From: Microbacterium sp. USTB-Y
Lineage (GTDB): Bacteria > Actinomycetota > Actinomycetes > Actinomycetales > Microbacteriaceae
Direction: 5' to 3'
Assembly: GCF_023703415.1 (NCBI RefSeq)
Contig: NZ_JAGMTU010000002.1
Span: forward strand, 1 to 64,000
Length of the DNA stretch: 64,000 bases
This document shows positions 33,515 to 41,391 of this stretch, in pieces (the stretch's first letter is position 1; the number at the start of each line of letters is the position of its first letter). The notes under the pieces were generated by a model that saw nothing but the letters and a program-made list of their open reading frames with translations, was not told where the DNA came from and ran no database searches. Position numbers and translations under genes: made by a program.

Positions 33515-34705
33515 GTGAGTGCTCGAAACGTGACCGCAGCAACCGTCCCCTTCGCCTCCGCGCCTGCCGCGAGCGGGCCCGAGTTCGTCGAGACCCCCGT
33601 CGCCTACGACGGGATCCTGCTCGCAGGATTCGGCGGACCCGAGGGGCAGGACGACGTGATCCCGTTCCTGCGCAACGTCACCCGCGGCCGAGGGATCCCG
33701 GATGAGCGCCTGGAGGAGGTCGCGCACCACTACCGGCACTTCGGCGGGGTGAGCCCGATCAACGCGCAGAACCGCGCCCTCAAGGCCGCGCTGGAGGCGG
33801 AGCTCGCACGCCGCGGCATCGACCTGCCGGTGTACTGGGGCAACCGCAACTGGGCGCCCTACCTCTCCGACGCGGTGAGCGAGGCGTCCGGCAACGGCGA
33901 CACGACGCTGCTGGCCTTCGCGACGAGCGCCTACAGCTCGTTCTCCAGCTGCCGTCAGTACCGCGAGGACTTCGCCCGGGTGCTCGAGGAGACCGGTCTC
34001 GGCGAGACCGTGACGATCGACAAGATCCGCCCGTTCTACGACCACCCCGGGTTCGTCACGTCCTTCGTGGAGGGCGTGCGGGACGCCATCGAGTCGTTCA
34101 CCGCCGACGGTGCGGACCCGGCCGCGATCCAGGTCCTGTTCACCACCCACAGCGTGCCGACGGACGACGCGTTGCGCTCCGGCCCTCGCGATGTGGACTG
34201 GGGCGCGGGCGGCGCCTACGCCGCGCAGCACGAGGCCGTCGCAGCCTGGGTCATGAGCCGTGTCGCCGAACTCGTGCCGTCCGCCGCCGACGTGCCGTGG
34301 GAGCTCGTGTACCAGTCGCGTTCGGGCCCCGCCTCGCAGCCGTGGCTCGAGCCCGACATCTGCGACGTCATCGAGGAGCTGCCCGCGCGCGGGCGCACCG
34401 CGGTCGCCGTGGTGCCGCTGGGCTTCGTGAGCGACCACATGGAGGTGCTCTGGGATCTCGACACCGAGGCGAAGGACGCGGCCGCCGAGGCAGGGCTCGC
34501 TTTCGTGCGCACGCCGACGCCCGGAGTCTCGGACTCCTTCGTCGCGGGGATCGTGGACCTCGTCCTGGAGCGTCTCGAGGGCCGCCCGGTCGCGGACCGC
34601 GCGCACGTCACCGCGCTCGGTCCGGCGTTCGACGTGTGCCGCCCCGGCTGCTGCGAGAACATCCGCGCAGGGTTCAAGCCGGCCGCCGCCGGCATCGCGC
34701 CCTGA
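33515..34705 (+). CDS. hemH: Ferrochelatase ([2Fe-2S] type, coproporphyrin-dependent pathway)
   Basis: 396 residues; inserts iron into a porphyrin. In actinobacteria the substrate is coproporphyrin III, so the name cpfC also fits. ILLAGFGGPEGQDDVIPFLRNVTRGRGIP and VLFTTHSVPTDD (His) mark the active site. Cys in SSFSSCRQYRED and the CRPGCCENI motif near the C-terminus match the cysteine ligands of the [2Fe-2S] ferrochelatases. GTG 33515 is preferred; GTG 33530 is possible. Divergent from pepN. Confidence 0.93.
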   Translation: MSARNVTAATVPFASAPAASGPEFVETPVAYDGILLAGFGGPEGQDDVIPFLRNVTRGRGIPDERLEEVAHHYRHFGGVSPINAQNRALKAALEAELARRGIDLPVYWGNRNWAPYLSDAVSEASGNGDTTLLAFATSAYSSFSSCRQYREDFARVLEETGLGETVTIDKIRPFYDHPGFVTSFVEGVRDAIESFTADGADPAAIQVLFTTHSVPTDDALRSGPRDVDWGAGGAYAAQHEAVAAWVMSRVAELVPSAADVPWELVYQSRSGPASQPWLEPDICDVIEELPARGRTAVAVVPLGFVSDHMEVLWDLDTEAKDAAAEAGLAFVRTPTPGVSDSFVAGIVDLVLERLEGRPVADRAHVTALGPAFDVCRPGCCENIRAGFKPAAAGIAP

Positions 34706-34717
34706 GCCGCCGGCGAG

Positions 34718-34757
34718 GGAGCGCCGTCACGCCGCCCCGCTGCGCAGACGGCGCTCC
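34718..34757 (+). terminator. Hairpin terminator after hemH
   Basis: Perfect 11-bp stem GGAGCGCCGTC / GACGGCGCTCC with an 18-nt loop, ending one base before the -10 element of rpiB. Confidence 0.65.
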
Positions 34758-34758
34758 G

Positions 34759-34773
34759 TAGGATTGGGGCATG
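34759..34773 (+). promoter_or_regulatory. Leaderless promoter of rpiB-nei
   Basis: TAGGAT (34759-34764) followed after 6 nt by the ATG at 34771. Its expected -35 region is inside the hemH terminator hairpin. Confidence 0.55.
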
Positions 34774-35256
34774 CGCATCCACATCGCCACCGATCACGCC
34801 GGCCTCGAGTTCTCCACCCAGCTGCAGCACCACCTCGCCGAGGCCGGGCACGAGGTCGTGGATCACGGCCCCGTCGAGTACGACGCCCTCGACGACTACC
34901 CGGCGTTCTGCATCCGCGCGGCTCAGGCGACCATCGCCGACCAGCGCGCCGGCGTCGATGCGCTCGGCGTCGTCTTCGGCGGATCGGGCAACGGCGAGCA
35001 GATCGCGGCCAACAAGGTCGAGGGGATCCGCGCCGCCCTGGTGTGGAGCATCGCGACCGCCGAGCTCGCCCGGGAGCACAACGACGCCAACGTCATCGCG
35101 ATCGGTGCACGCCAGCACACCTTCGAGGAGGTGGCCGGATTCATCGACCGCTTCATCGCAACGCCGTTCTCGGGCGAGGAGCGCCACGTGCGCCGGATCG
35201 CGCAGATCGCCGACTTCGAGCGCGACGGCTCGCTGCTCCCGGATCCGCGCGCCTGA
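34771..35256 (+). CDS. rpiB: Ribose-5-phosphate isomerase B
   Basis: 161 residues. IATDHAGLEFS and GVVFGGSGNGEQIAANKVEGIRAAL are the phosphate- and substrate-binding motifs. The GGSGNGE form has no catalytic Cys and uses Glu instead, as in the Mycobacterium enzyme. Interconverts ribose-5-P and ribulose-5-P. Its stop overlaps the nei start (TGATG). Confidence 0.94.
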   Translation: MRIHIATDHAGLEFSTQLQHHLAEAGHEVVDHGPVEYDALDDYPAFCIRAAQATIADQRAGVDALGVVFGGSGNGEQIAANKVEGIRAALVWSIATAELAREHNDANVIAIGARQHTFEEVAGFIDRFIATPFSGEERHVRRIAQIADFERDGSLLPDPRA

Positions 35257-36257
35257 TGCCCGAGGGCCATTCCGTCCACCGGATCGCGCGGCAGTTCGCC
35301 CGCAACTTCGTCGGCAAGGCCGTGTCCGCGTCGAGTCCGCAGGGACGATTCGCGGAGGGGGCGGCGCTGCTCGACGGTCGCGTGGTGGAGAGCGTGCAGG
35401 CGGTCGGCAAGCAGATGTTCCTCGAGACCGAGGGCGATCTCTGGCTCCGCGTGCACCTCGGACTCTACGGCGCCTGGGACTTCTCCGGAGAGATCCTCGT
35501 GGATCCGACCATCGCCTCGGCGAACGGGCGCATGGGGCAGACGAACCAGCGCGGCACCGATCTCGACGAGACGCCGATCCTGGACGACGACGGCGAGAAC
35601 TCCCTGGCGTCCATCGGCGCTCCGCGGAAGACCCGGGTGCACGTGCGCATGTCCGAAGCCACGAAGGGGCTGTCGGACGAGGGCGCGGAGTGGCCGCCGC
35701 CCGTTGTCGGGCAGGTGCGGCTGCGGCTTCTGACGGATTCGACCTGCGCGGATCTGCGCGGGCCGACGGCCTGCGTCCTGCAGACCCCCGACGAGATGCT
35801 CGCGACGGTCGCGAAGCTCGGACCGGATCCGCTCGTGGGCGACGTAGACGAGGGCGAGGAGCGCTTCGTGGCCGCGGTGCGGCGCCGGGGCGTGCCGATC
35901 GCGCTCCTGCTCATGGACCAGGCCGTCGTCAGCGGGATCGGGAACGTGTACCGCGCCGAGCTGCTCTTCCGGGCGCGGCTCAACCCGCACACCCTGGGGC
36001 GGGACGTGCCGGAGGAGACCGTGCGCGCGCTCTGGCGCGACTGGGTGCGCCTGCTCACGATCGGCGTCGAGACCGGCCAGATGATGACCATGGACGACCT
36101 CACGCCCGATCAGTACCGGGCCGCGATGGCCCACCGGGACGACAGGCACTGGGTGTACCACCGCACCGGCCTGCCGTGCCGGGTGTGCGGCACGGACATC
36201 GTGCTCGAGGAGATCGGCGCCCGCAAGCTGTACTGGTGCCCCCGCTGCCAGGCGTGA
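35256..36257 (+). CDS. nei: Fpg/Nei-family DNA glycosylase (endonuclease VIII-like)
   Basis: 333 residues. The N-terminus MPEGHSVHR has catalytic Pro2 and Glu3 exposed after Met removal; SGIGNVYRAELLF is the H2TH region; CRVCGTDIVLEE...YWCPRC is the C-terminal zinc finger. Removes oxidised pyrimidines and cuts the strand. Coupled to rpiB by a one-base overlap. Confidence 0.92.
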   Translation: MPEGHSVHRIARQFARNFVGKAVSASSPQGRFAEGAALLDGRVVESVQAVGKQMFLETEGDLWLRVHLGLYGAWDFSGEILVDPTIASANGRMGQTNQRGTDLDETPILDDDGENSLASIGAPRKTRVHVRMSEATKGLSDEGAEWPPPVVGQVRLRLLTDSTCADLRGPTACVLQTPDEMLATVAKLGPDPLVGDVDEGEERFVAAVRRRGVPIALLLMDQAVVSGIGNVYRAELLFRARLNPHTLGRDVPEETVRALWRDWVRLLTIGVETGQMMTMDDLTPDQYRAAMAHRDDRHWVYHRTGLPCRVCGTDIVLEEIGARKLYWCPRCQA

Positions 36258-36292
36258 CGACGTCGCCGGGGCCGTCGGAGCGCGGGCGACCC

Positions 36293-36307
36293 TAGGCTGG
36301 TCCCATG
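36293..36307 (+). promoter_or_regulatory. Leaderless promoter of the PaiB-like gene
   Basis: TAGGCT at 36293-36298, 6 nt before the ATG at 36305. Confidence 0.55.
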
Positions 36308-36976
36308 CGTCAGAACCCGAGCTTCGCCATGACCGATGTCGCCGAGTTGCGGCGGATCATCGCGGCGAATCCCTGGGCGACGCTGGTGGGCCGGGACGAG
36401 AACGGCATGACGGCGTCGCACTACGCGGTGCTGCTGGACCCTGACCGCGACGACCTCACCGTCGTCGGGCACGTCGGACGTCCGGACGACATCGTCCTCG
36501 GGCTGGGAGCCCAGGAGCTCCTGGTCGTCTTCCAGGGCCCGCACGGCTACATCTCGCCCGGCTGGTACGGCGACGTCGCCGCGGTGCCGACGTGGAACTA
36601 CGTCGCCGTGCACCTCTCGGGTACGCCGGAACTGCTGGACGCCGAGGAGAACCTGCGCGTGCTGGACCACCTCGTCGATCACTTCGAGAGCCGGCTGGCG
36701 GATCCCCGCGGCATGTGGGCCCCACCGAACGACGCGGCGTTCGTGCGCCGGCTCGAGGCCGGCACCATCGGCTTCCGGCTGACGCCGACCCGCGTCACCG
36801 CCAAGCGCAAGCTCAGCCAGAACAAGCCGGACGAGGTGATCGAGAACGTGATCCTCGAGCTCTCCGGAGACGGCGTCTACGCCGAGCCGCGCCTCGCGGC
36901 CGAGATGCGCCGGGCGCACGACGCGCGGCTCGCCGCACGCGATGCGGCGACGGCAGCACCGGCGGCGGAGCGATGA
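36305..36976 (+). CDS. FMN-binding PaiB-like protein
   Basis: 223 residues. FAMTDVAELRRIIAANPWATLVGRDENGMTASHYAVLLD, GHVGRPDD and HGYISPGWYGDVAAVPTWNYVAVHLSG follow the PaiB/FMN-binding split-barrel family, known in Bacillus as a regulator of protease synthesis and sporulation. Here it overlaps an amidohydrolase gene by 4 bp (ATGA), so a metabolic rather than regulatory role is possible. Confidence 0.88.
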   Translation: MRQNPSFAMTDVAELRRIIAANPWATLVGRDENGMTASHYAVLLDPDRDDLTVVGHVGRPDDIVLGLGAQELLVVFQGPHGYISPGWYGDVAAVPTWNYVAVHLSGTPELLDAEENLRVLDHLVDHFESRLADPRGMWAPPNDAAFVRRLEAGTIGFRLTPTRVTAKRKLSQNKPDEVIENVILELSGDGVYAEPRLAAEMRRAHDARLAARDAATAAPAAER

Positions 36977-38469
36977 GCGGAGGCAGCATCGCCGCGATCC
37001 GCGGTGTGCGCATCACCGGCGCCGGACGGCGACTGCTGGCGGTTGACGGGCCGGTGGACGTGATCCTCGAGGATGGCAGGATCGCCGACGTGGCGCCGAC
37101 CGGGGCGCTCCCGCTGCGCGGGCCGGTGCTGGAGGGCGACGGCGCCTGGCTCGCGCCGGGCCTGTGGGACCACCATGTGCACACGGTGCAGTGGGCGCTC
37201 GCGGCGCAGCGTGAAGACCTATCGGCGACGACCAGCGCCGTCGAGGCCGCCGCGGCCATGGCGCGTGCTCCGCTGCTGCCGGACGGACGCCGAGTCGGCT
37301 CGGGATTCCGGGATGTGCGCTGGACCGACCGCCCGAGCCTCGCGCTGCTCGACGAGGGAAGCGGCGACGTCCCCACCTACCTCATCAACGCCGACGTGCA
37401 CAGCGTCTGGCTCAACTCCGCGGCGTTCCGGCGCGAGGGCTTCGCGGCGCCCCTCGACGGCGTCCTGCGCGAGGAGGACGCCTTCGAGATCTCCCGTCGG
37501 CTGAACGCCGCGGACCCCGCCGTCGCGGACGCCGCCGTGGCCGCTGCGGCGCGGCGTGCCGCCGCGCGCGGGATCGTGGGGATCGTCGATTTCGACATGG
37601 CCTGGAACGCCGAGGCGTGGGCCCGGCGCGTCGCCCGGGGCTTCGACACGCATCGCGTCGAGTTCGCGGTCTATCCGCATGACCTCGATCGTGCGATCGC
37701 CGAGGGGCTGAGCACCGGGGACGCCCTGGCCGAAGACCCGTGCGGACTGGTCCAGGTCGGCCCCCTGAAGATCATCTCGGACGGCTCCCTCGGCACCCGC
37801 ACCGCGGCGTGCAGTCACGGCTACGCCGACGATCCGCACAACCACGGGGTGCTCACCGTGCCGCCCGCCGAGCTCCACGACCTGCTGATGCGCGCGACCG
37901 GATCCGGCCTCGAGATCGCGCTGCACGCGATCGGGGACGTCGCGGTCACGGCCGCGCTCGACGCCTTCGCCGCGACCGGCGCGCAGGGGACGATCGAGCA
38001 CGCTCAGCTCGTCCGGCACGGCGACCTCGCGCGGTTCGCACGCCTGGGCGTCGCCGCGAGCGTGCAGCCGCAGCACGCGCTGGACGACCGGGACGCCGCC
38101 GACGTGCTGTGGTCGGCGCAGACGGCGATCCCGTATCCACTGGCATCACTGGATCGCGCGGGTGCGAGCCTGCGGTTCGGCTCCGACGCCCCGGTGGCGC
38201 CGCTGGACCCGTGGCAGGCGATCGCCGCGGCGGTGTTCCGCACCGACGACGAGCGGGCCGCGTGGCACCCCGAGGAGCGCATCGACGTCGAGACCGCCCT
38301 CGCCGCGAGCGCGCATCGCGGGACCGGAACGGGGGCGGCGGTGCAGCCCGGTGCCGACGCCGATCTCGTGCTGCTCGGCGCCGATCCCTCCACGGCGGAC
38401 GCGCGGACGCTGCGCTCGATGCCCGTGTCGGCGACCGTCGTCGGCGGATGGGTGACGCACGGGGGATAG
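36973..38469 (+). CDS. Amidohydrolase (YtcJ/NfdA-like)
   Basis: 498 residues. APGLWDHHVHT is the metal-binding HxH; residues 370-420 carry IEHAQLVRHGDLARFARLGVAASVQPQ and FGSDAPVAPLDPW with the final Asp, and VQVGPLKIISDGSLGTRTA is typical of YtcJ-type exoenzyme-like amidohydrolases (N-substituted formamide deformylase group). Translationally coupled to the PaiB-like gene. Confidence 0.88.
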   Translation: MSGGSIAAIRGVRITGAGRRLLAVDGPVDVILEDGRIADVAPTGALPLRGPVLEGDGAWLAPGLWDHHVHTVQWALAAQREDLSATTSAVEAAAAMARAPLLPDGRRVGSGFRDVRWTDRPSLALLDEGSGDVPTYLINADVHSVWLNSAAFRREGFAAPLDGVLREEDAFEISRRLNAADPAVADAAVAAAARRAAARGIVGIVDFDMAWNAEAWARRVARGFDTHRVEFAVYPHDLDRAIAEGLSTGDALAEDPCGLVQVGPLKIISDGSLGTRTAACSHGYADDPHNHGVLTVPPAELHDLLMRATGSGLEIALHAIGDVAVTAALDAFAATGAQGTIEHAQLVRHGDLARFARLGVAASVQPQHALDDRDAADVLWSAQTAIPYPLASLDRAGASLRFGSDAPVAPLDPWQAIAAAVFRTDDERAAWHPEERIDVETALAASAHRGTGTGAAVQPGADADLVLLGADPSTADARTLRSMPVSATVVGGWVTHGG

Positions 38470-38576
38470 CCCCCGGACAGATCCGGCGGTGCGCACCCTG
38501 GCCGGCGGGATCGGAGAACGGCATCGTTGAGGTGGGCCCGATCGGCGCCCTTCCCTCACGGACTCAGGAGAACACG

Positions 38577-39941
38577 ATGACCACCGTCACCCGACGGCTC
38601 GACGCCCACCCGACCGCACCACCGGCCGCGCCCCGCCGAGGCTACGGACGGGCGTGGGCCGCTGCACCGGGCAATGCGCTGTACCTCGCGGTGCTCTCGC
38701 TGCCCCTCGCGATCGTGGCGATGGGGGTGACCTGGTCCGTGTTCGGGCTCGGCATCGGCTCCCTCGTGCTCGTCATCGGCGTGCCGATCCTGGTCGGCTC
38801 GCTCTACGTCGCCAGAGGCTTCGCCGAAGCGGAGCGGGCGCTCCTGCGGATGACCGACCACCCGCCGATCGCCGCCCCCGACTGGCGACGCGGGACCCGC
38901 GCCGGCGGGCGATGGGCGCGGCTGACGCAGCCGCTGCGCAACGCGCACTACTGGATGGCGCTGCTGTCGGCGCTGCTCGTGCGTCCGATCGTCGCGATCG
39001 TCGGATTCGCGTTCGCGATGATCTGGATCGTGCTCGCCCTCGGCGGGCCGACGTACTGGTTCTGGTCGCCGTTCACGGAGAACGGCAGCGCGGAGAAGGT
39101 CTGGGTGCCGTGGGCCGTGCAGCACGTCTTCGGCGGCATCGATCCGAACCCGGATCCGCACCGGTGGGCGTCGATGCTCTACCTCGTCGTCGGGCTGGTG
39201 TTCCTCGCGACCCTGCCCCTCGTGCTGCGCGGGCTGGTCCGCCTGCACGGCTCCGTGGCCGCTGCGCTGGTGGGTCGCTGGGAGTCGGACGACCTCGCGG
39301 CCCAGGTCGTGGGCCTCGACGCCTCGCTCGGCGCGGCGGCGCGCGCCGAGGATGAGGGTCTGCGCCGGCTGGAGCGCGATCTGCACGACGGTCCGCAGCA
39401 GCGCCTGGTGCGCCTGCAGATGGATCTCGCGGCCCTCGAGCGCCGCGCGGCCGACGGGGACGCCGAGGCGGTCGCCGCGCTCGCCCAGGAGTCACGCGGA
39501 CACGCGCAGGCCGCACTCGACGAGTTGAGGGCTCTGGCCGGCGGGGTCGCCCCGCCGCTGCTCCAGGATCGCGGGCTCGCCGAGGCGATCGCGGCCCTGG
39601 CGGCGGCGAGCCCGCTCCCGGTGCACGCGTCCGTCGGCCCGGACGTCGCCCCGGCCCTGAGTCCGGAGGCGGCGCGGAACCTGTACTTCGTGGTCGCGGA
39701 GCTGCTCACGAACGTGGCGAAGCACGCCGGCGCCCGGAGCGCGGCGGTCGCCGCGATGCGGGACGGGGACGAGGTGCGCCTGACGGTGCAGGACGACGGG
39801 CACGGCGGCGCCGAGCCGCGCAGCGGGGGAGGCCTGGAAGGGCTCGCGCGCCGGGTGCAGGGCATGCGGGGGACGCTGCACCTCGACAGCCCCGTCGGAG
39901 GGCCCACGATCGTGACGGTCGAGGTTCCGGTCTCGGCGTAG
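38577..39941 (+). CDS. Sensor histidine kinase (NarL-type) with N-terminal putative sensor domain
   Basis: 454 residues. Residues about 25-225 contain four hydrophobic helices in the arrangement of the PF13796-type membrane sensor. ERDLHDGPQQRLVRLQMDLAAL is the HisKA_3 dimerisation helix with the phospho-accepting His; the C-terminus has an ATPase domain with ELLTNVAKHAGA (N box) and DDGHGGA, GGGLEGLARRV (G boxes). CAGGAG precedes the ATG. The response regulator follows 48 bp later. Confidence 0.9.
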   Translation: MTTVTRRLDAHPTAPPAAPRRGYGRAWAAAPGNALYLAVLSLPLAIVAMGVTWSVFGLGIGSLVLVIGVPILVGSLYVARGFAEAERALLRMTDHPPIAAPDWRRGTRAGGRWARLTQPLRNAHYWMALLSALLVRPIVAIVGFAFAMIWIVLALGGPTYWFWSPFTENGSAEKVWVPWAVQHVFGGIDPNPDPHRWASMLYLVVGLVFLATLPLVLRGLVRLHGSVAAALVGRWESDDLAAQVVGLDASLGAAARAEDEGLRRLERDLHDGPQQRLVRLQMDLAALERRAADGDAEAVAALAQESRGHAQAALDELRALAGGVAPPLLQDRGLAEAIAALAAASPLPVHASVGPDVAPALSPEAARNLYFVVAELLTNVAKHAGARSAAVAAMRDGDEVRLTVQDDGHGGAEPRSGGGLEGLARRVQGMRGTLHLDSPVGGPTIVTVEVPVSA

Positions 39942-39976
39942 CGGGATCGCGCGGCGGAGCCGTCCCGGACGCCCCC

Positions 39977-39992
39977 TAGTCTGAAGGGCGTG
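39977..39992 (+). promoter_or_regulatory. Leaderless promoter of the response regulator
   Basis: TAGTCT (39977-39982) followed after 7 nt by GTG 39990, suggesting the regulator has its own promoter in addition to read-through from the kinase. Confidence 0.5.
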
Positions 39993-40661
39993 ACCGATCA
40001 GGAGACTCCGCTGCGCGTGATCCTCTTCGAGGACTCGATCCTCCTGCGCGAGGGCCTGGTGCGGCTGTTCGCCGAGGCCGGGTTCGAAACGGCGGGCGCG
40101 TTCGACGACGCCGAGGACGTGGTCGCCCGCACACGCGACGCCGGCGCGCAGGTGGCCGTCCTCGACGTGCGGATGCCGCCGACCTTCCGCGACGAGGGCA
40201 TCCGTGCGGCGCTCGCGGTGCGGGCGGCGCTGCCCGAGGTAGGCGTCCTGGTGCTGAGCCAGTACGTCGAGGGCGTCTACGCCCGTGAGCTGCTCGGCGC
40301 GGGGGAGGGCGGTGTGGGATACCTGTTGAAGGACCGGGTGACGTCGCTGGAGGAGCTCTCCGCGGCGGTGCGCCAGGTCGGCCGCGGGGGCACGGTGCTC
40401 GATCCGCGCGTGGTGCAGCAGCTGATGCGGACGGGGCCGGATCCGCTCGGTGCGCTCACCCCGCGCGAACGCGAGGTCCTCGAGTCGATGGCGGAGGGGC
40501 GCAGCAACGTGGCGATCGCCGGGCAGATGGGCATCGGCGTGGGCGCCGTCGAGAAGAACATCTCGGCGATCTTCGCGAAGCTCGGACTGGAGGACTCCGG
40601 CACAGCCCACCGGCGCGTGCTGGCGGTGCTCGCCTATGTGCAGAACGACCCCCGTCCCTGA
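39990..40661 (+). CDS. LuxR/NarL-family response regulator
   Basis: 223 residues. Receiver domain with DSILLREGL (acidic pair at start), phospho-acceptor Asp in VAVLDVRMPP and Lys in YLLKDRV; C-terminal helix-turn-helix LTPREREVLESMAEGRSNVAIAGQMGIGVGAVEKNISAIFAKLGL. Partner of the kinase just upstream. Ends in a strong hairpin overlapping its stop. Confidence 0.93.
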   Translation: MTDQETPLRVILFEDSILLREGLVRLFAEAGFETAGAFDDAEDVVARTRDAGAQVAVLDVRMPPTFRDEGIRAALAVRAALPEVGVLVLSQYVEGVYARELLGAGEGGVGYLLKDRVTSLEELSAAVRQVGRGGTVLDPRVVQQLMRTGPDPLGALTPREREVLESMAEGRSNVAIAGQMGIGVGAVEKNISAIFAKLGLEDSGTAHRRVLAVLAYVQNDPRP

Positions 40662-40677
40662 GCGGGGCGGGGGTCGT
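40645..40677. terminator. Bidirectional terminator between response regulator and dps
   Basis: ACGACCCCCG / CGGGGGTCGT, a 10-bp perfect stem with 13-nt loop that includes the response regulator stop codon. Confidence 0.7.
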
Positions 40678-40697
40678 CCGCGAGGTGCGGTGGTGCG

Positions 40698-41183
40698 TCA
40701 GGCCGCGACGTGCGAGACCAGGAACCAGCGGTCCTTCTCGAGACCGCGCTGGATCTCGATCGCGACGTCCTGGCTGGTGAGGTCGATCTCGTCGAGGCCC
40801 TCGACCGCGGCCTTCACGTTCACGAGGATCGCGTCGATGTCGGCGATCACGGCGCGGACGAGGTCGTCCGAGCGTGTGAAGCCGGCGGGGACCTGAGTGG
40901 CCCCGGCCTTCTCGGCGACGACCGCGGCGCGGGCGTCGATCGGCAGCCCCAGGGCGACGATGCGCTCCGCGGCGGTGTCGGCGAAGTCACCGGCGTGGTC
41001 GACGATCACGTCGAGCAGCTCGTGCACGCCGACGAAGTTCGCGCCGCGCACGTGCCAGTGCGCCTGCTTGCCGTTCAGGGTGAGCGCCTGCAGGCCGAGC
41101 ACGACCGGGGTGAGGAACTGCGCGGCGCCGGCGGCGACGGTCGGGTCGACGGACGTTGCGGTGATGGTCTCGGCGTTGCTCAT
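40698..41183 (-). CDS. dps: Dps-family DNA-binding ferroxidase
   Basis: 161 residues. QAHWHVRGANFVGVHELLDVIVDHAGDFADTAAERIVALG carries the ferroxidase residues (His, Asp, Glu) shared between subunits; the protein stores iron and protects DNA. ATG 41183 (MSNAETI) is chosen for its GAGGAG site; the frame runs to 41267 without a better start. Convergent with the response regulator; upstream region has several repeats. Confidence 0.93.
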   Translation of the reverse strand: MSNAETITATSVDPTVAAGAAQFLTPVVLGLQALTLNGKQAHWHVRGANFVGVHELLDVIVDHAGDFADTAAERIVALGLPIDARAAVVAEKAGATQVPAGFTRSDDLVRAVIADIDAILVNVKAAVEGLDEIDLTSQDVAIEIQRGLEKDRWFLVSHVAA

Positions 41184-41233
41184 GATGTCTCCTCGGTGAT
41201 CGTTCGGATCCGTGCCTGCTGATGTCTTGACCC

Positions 41234-41320
41234 CAACGCTACTCAGCTCAGAATGTTCCGCAAGCAAGCTGAGGCAACGCTAACTCGCAGATCACATGGC
41301 AATTCGGCAAGGCTAGCCTT
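41234..41320. promoter_or_regulatory. Repeat-rich control region between dps and the acyltransferase
   Basis: Direct repeat CAACGCTA (41234-41241 and 41275-41282), inverted repeat CTCAGCT/AGCTGAG (41242-41248 and 41267-41273), and a perfect 12-bp palindrome AAGGCTAGCCTT (41309-41320). A minus-strand -10-like TAGCGT lies in the first repeat and may serve dps. Which regulators bind is unknown. Confidence 0.4.
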
Positions 41321-41376
41321 TCCTGTGGATCCCGGTGCGCACCGCGTGGAGGACGGGAGTGCGGACAGATCCGGGA

Positions 41377-41391
41377 TACCTTCGTCAGGTG
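41377..41391 (+). promoter_or_regulatory. Probable leaderless promoter of the acyltransferase
   Basis: TACCTT at 41377-41382, 6 nt before GTG 41389; it decides against the upstream GTG at 41335. Confidence 0.4.
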
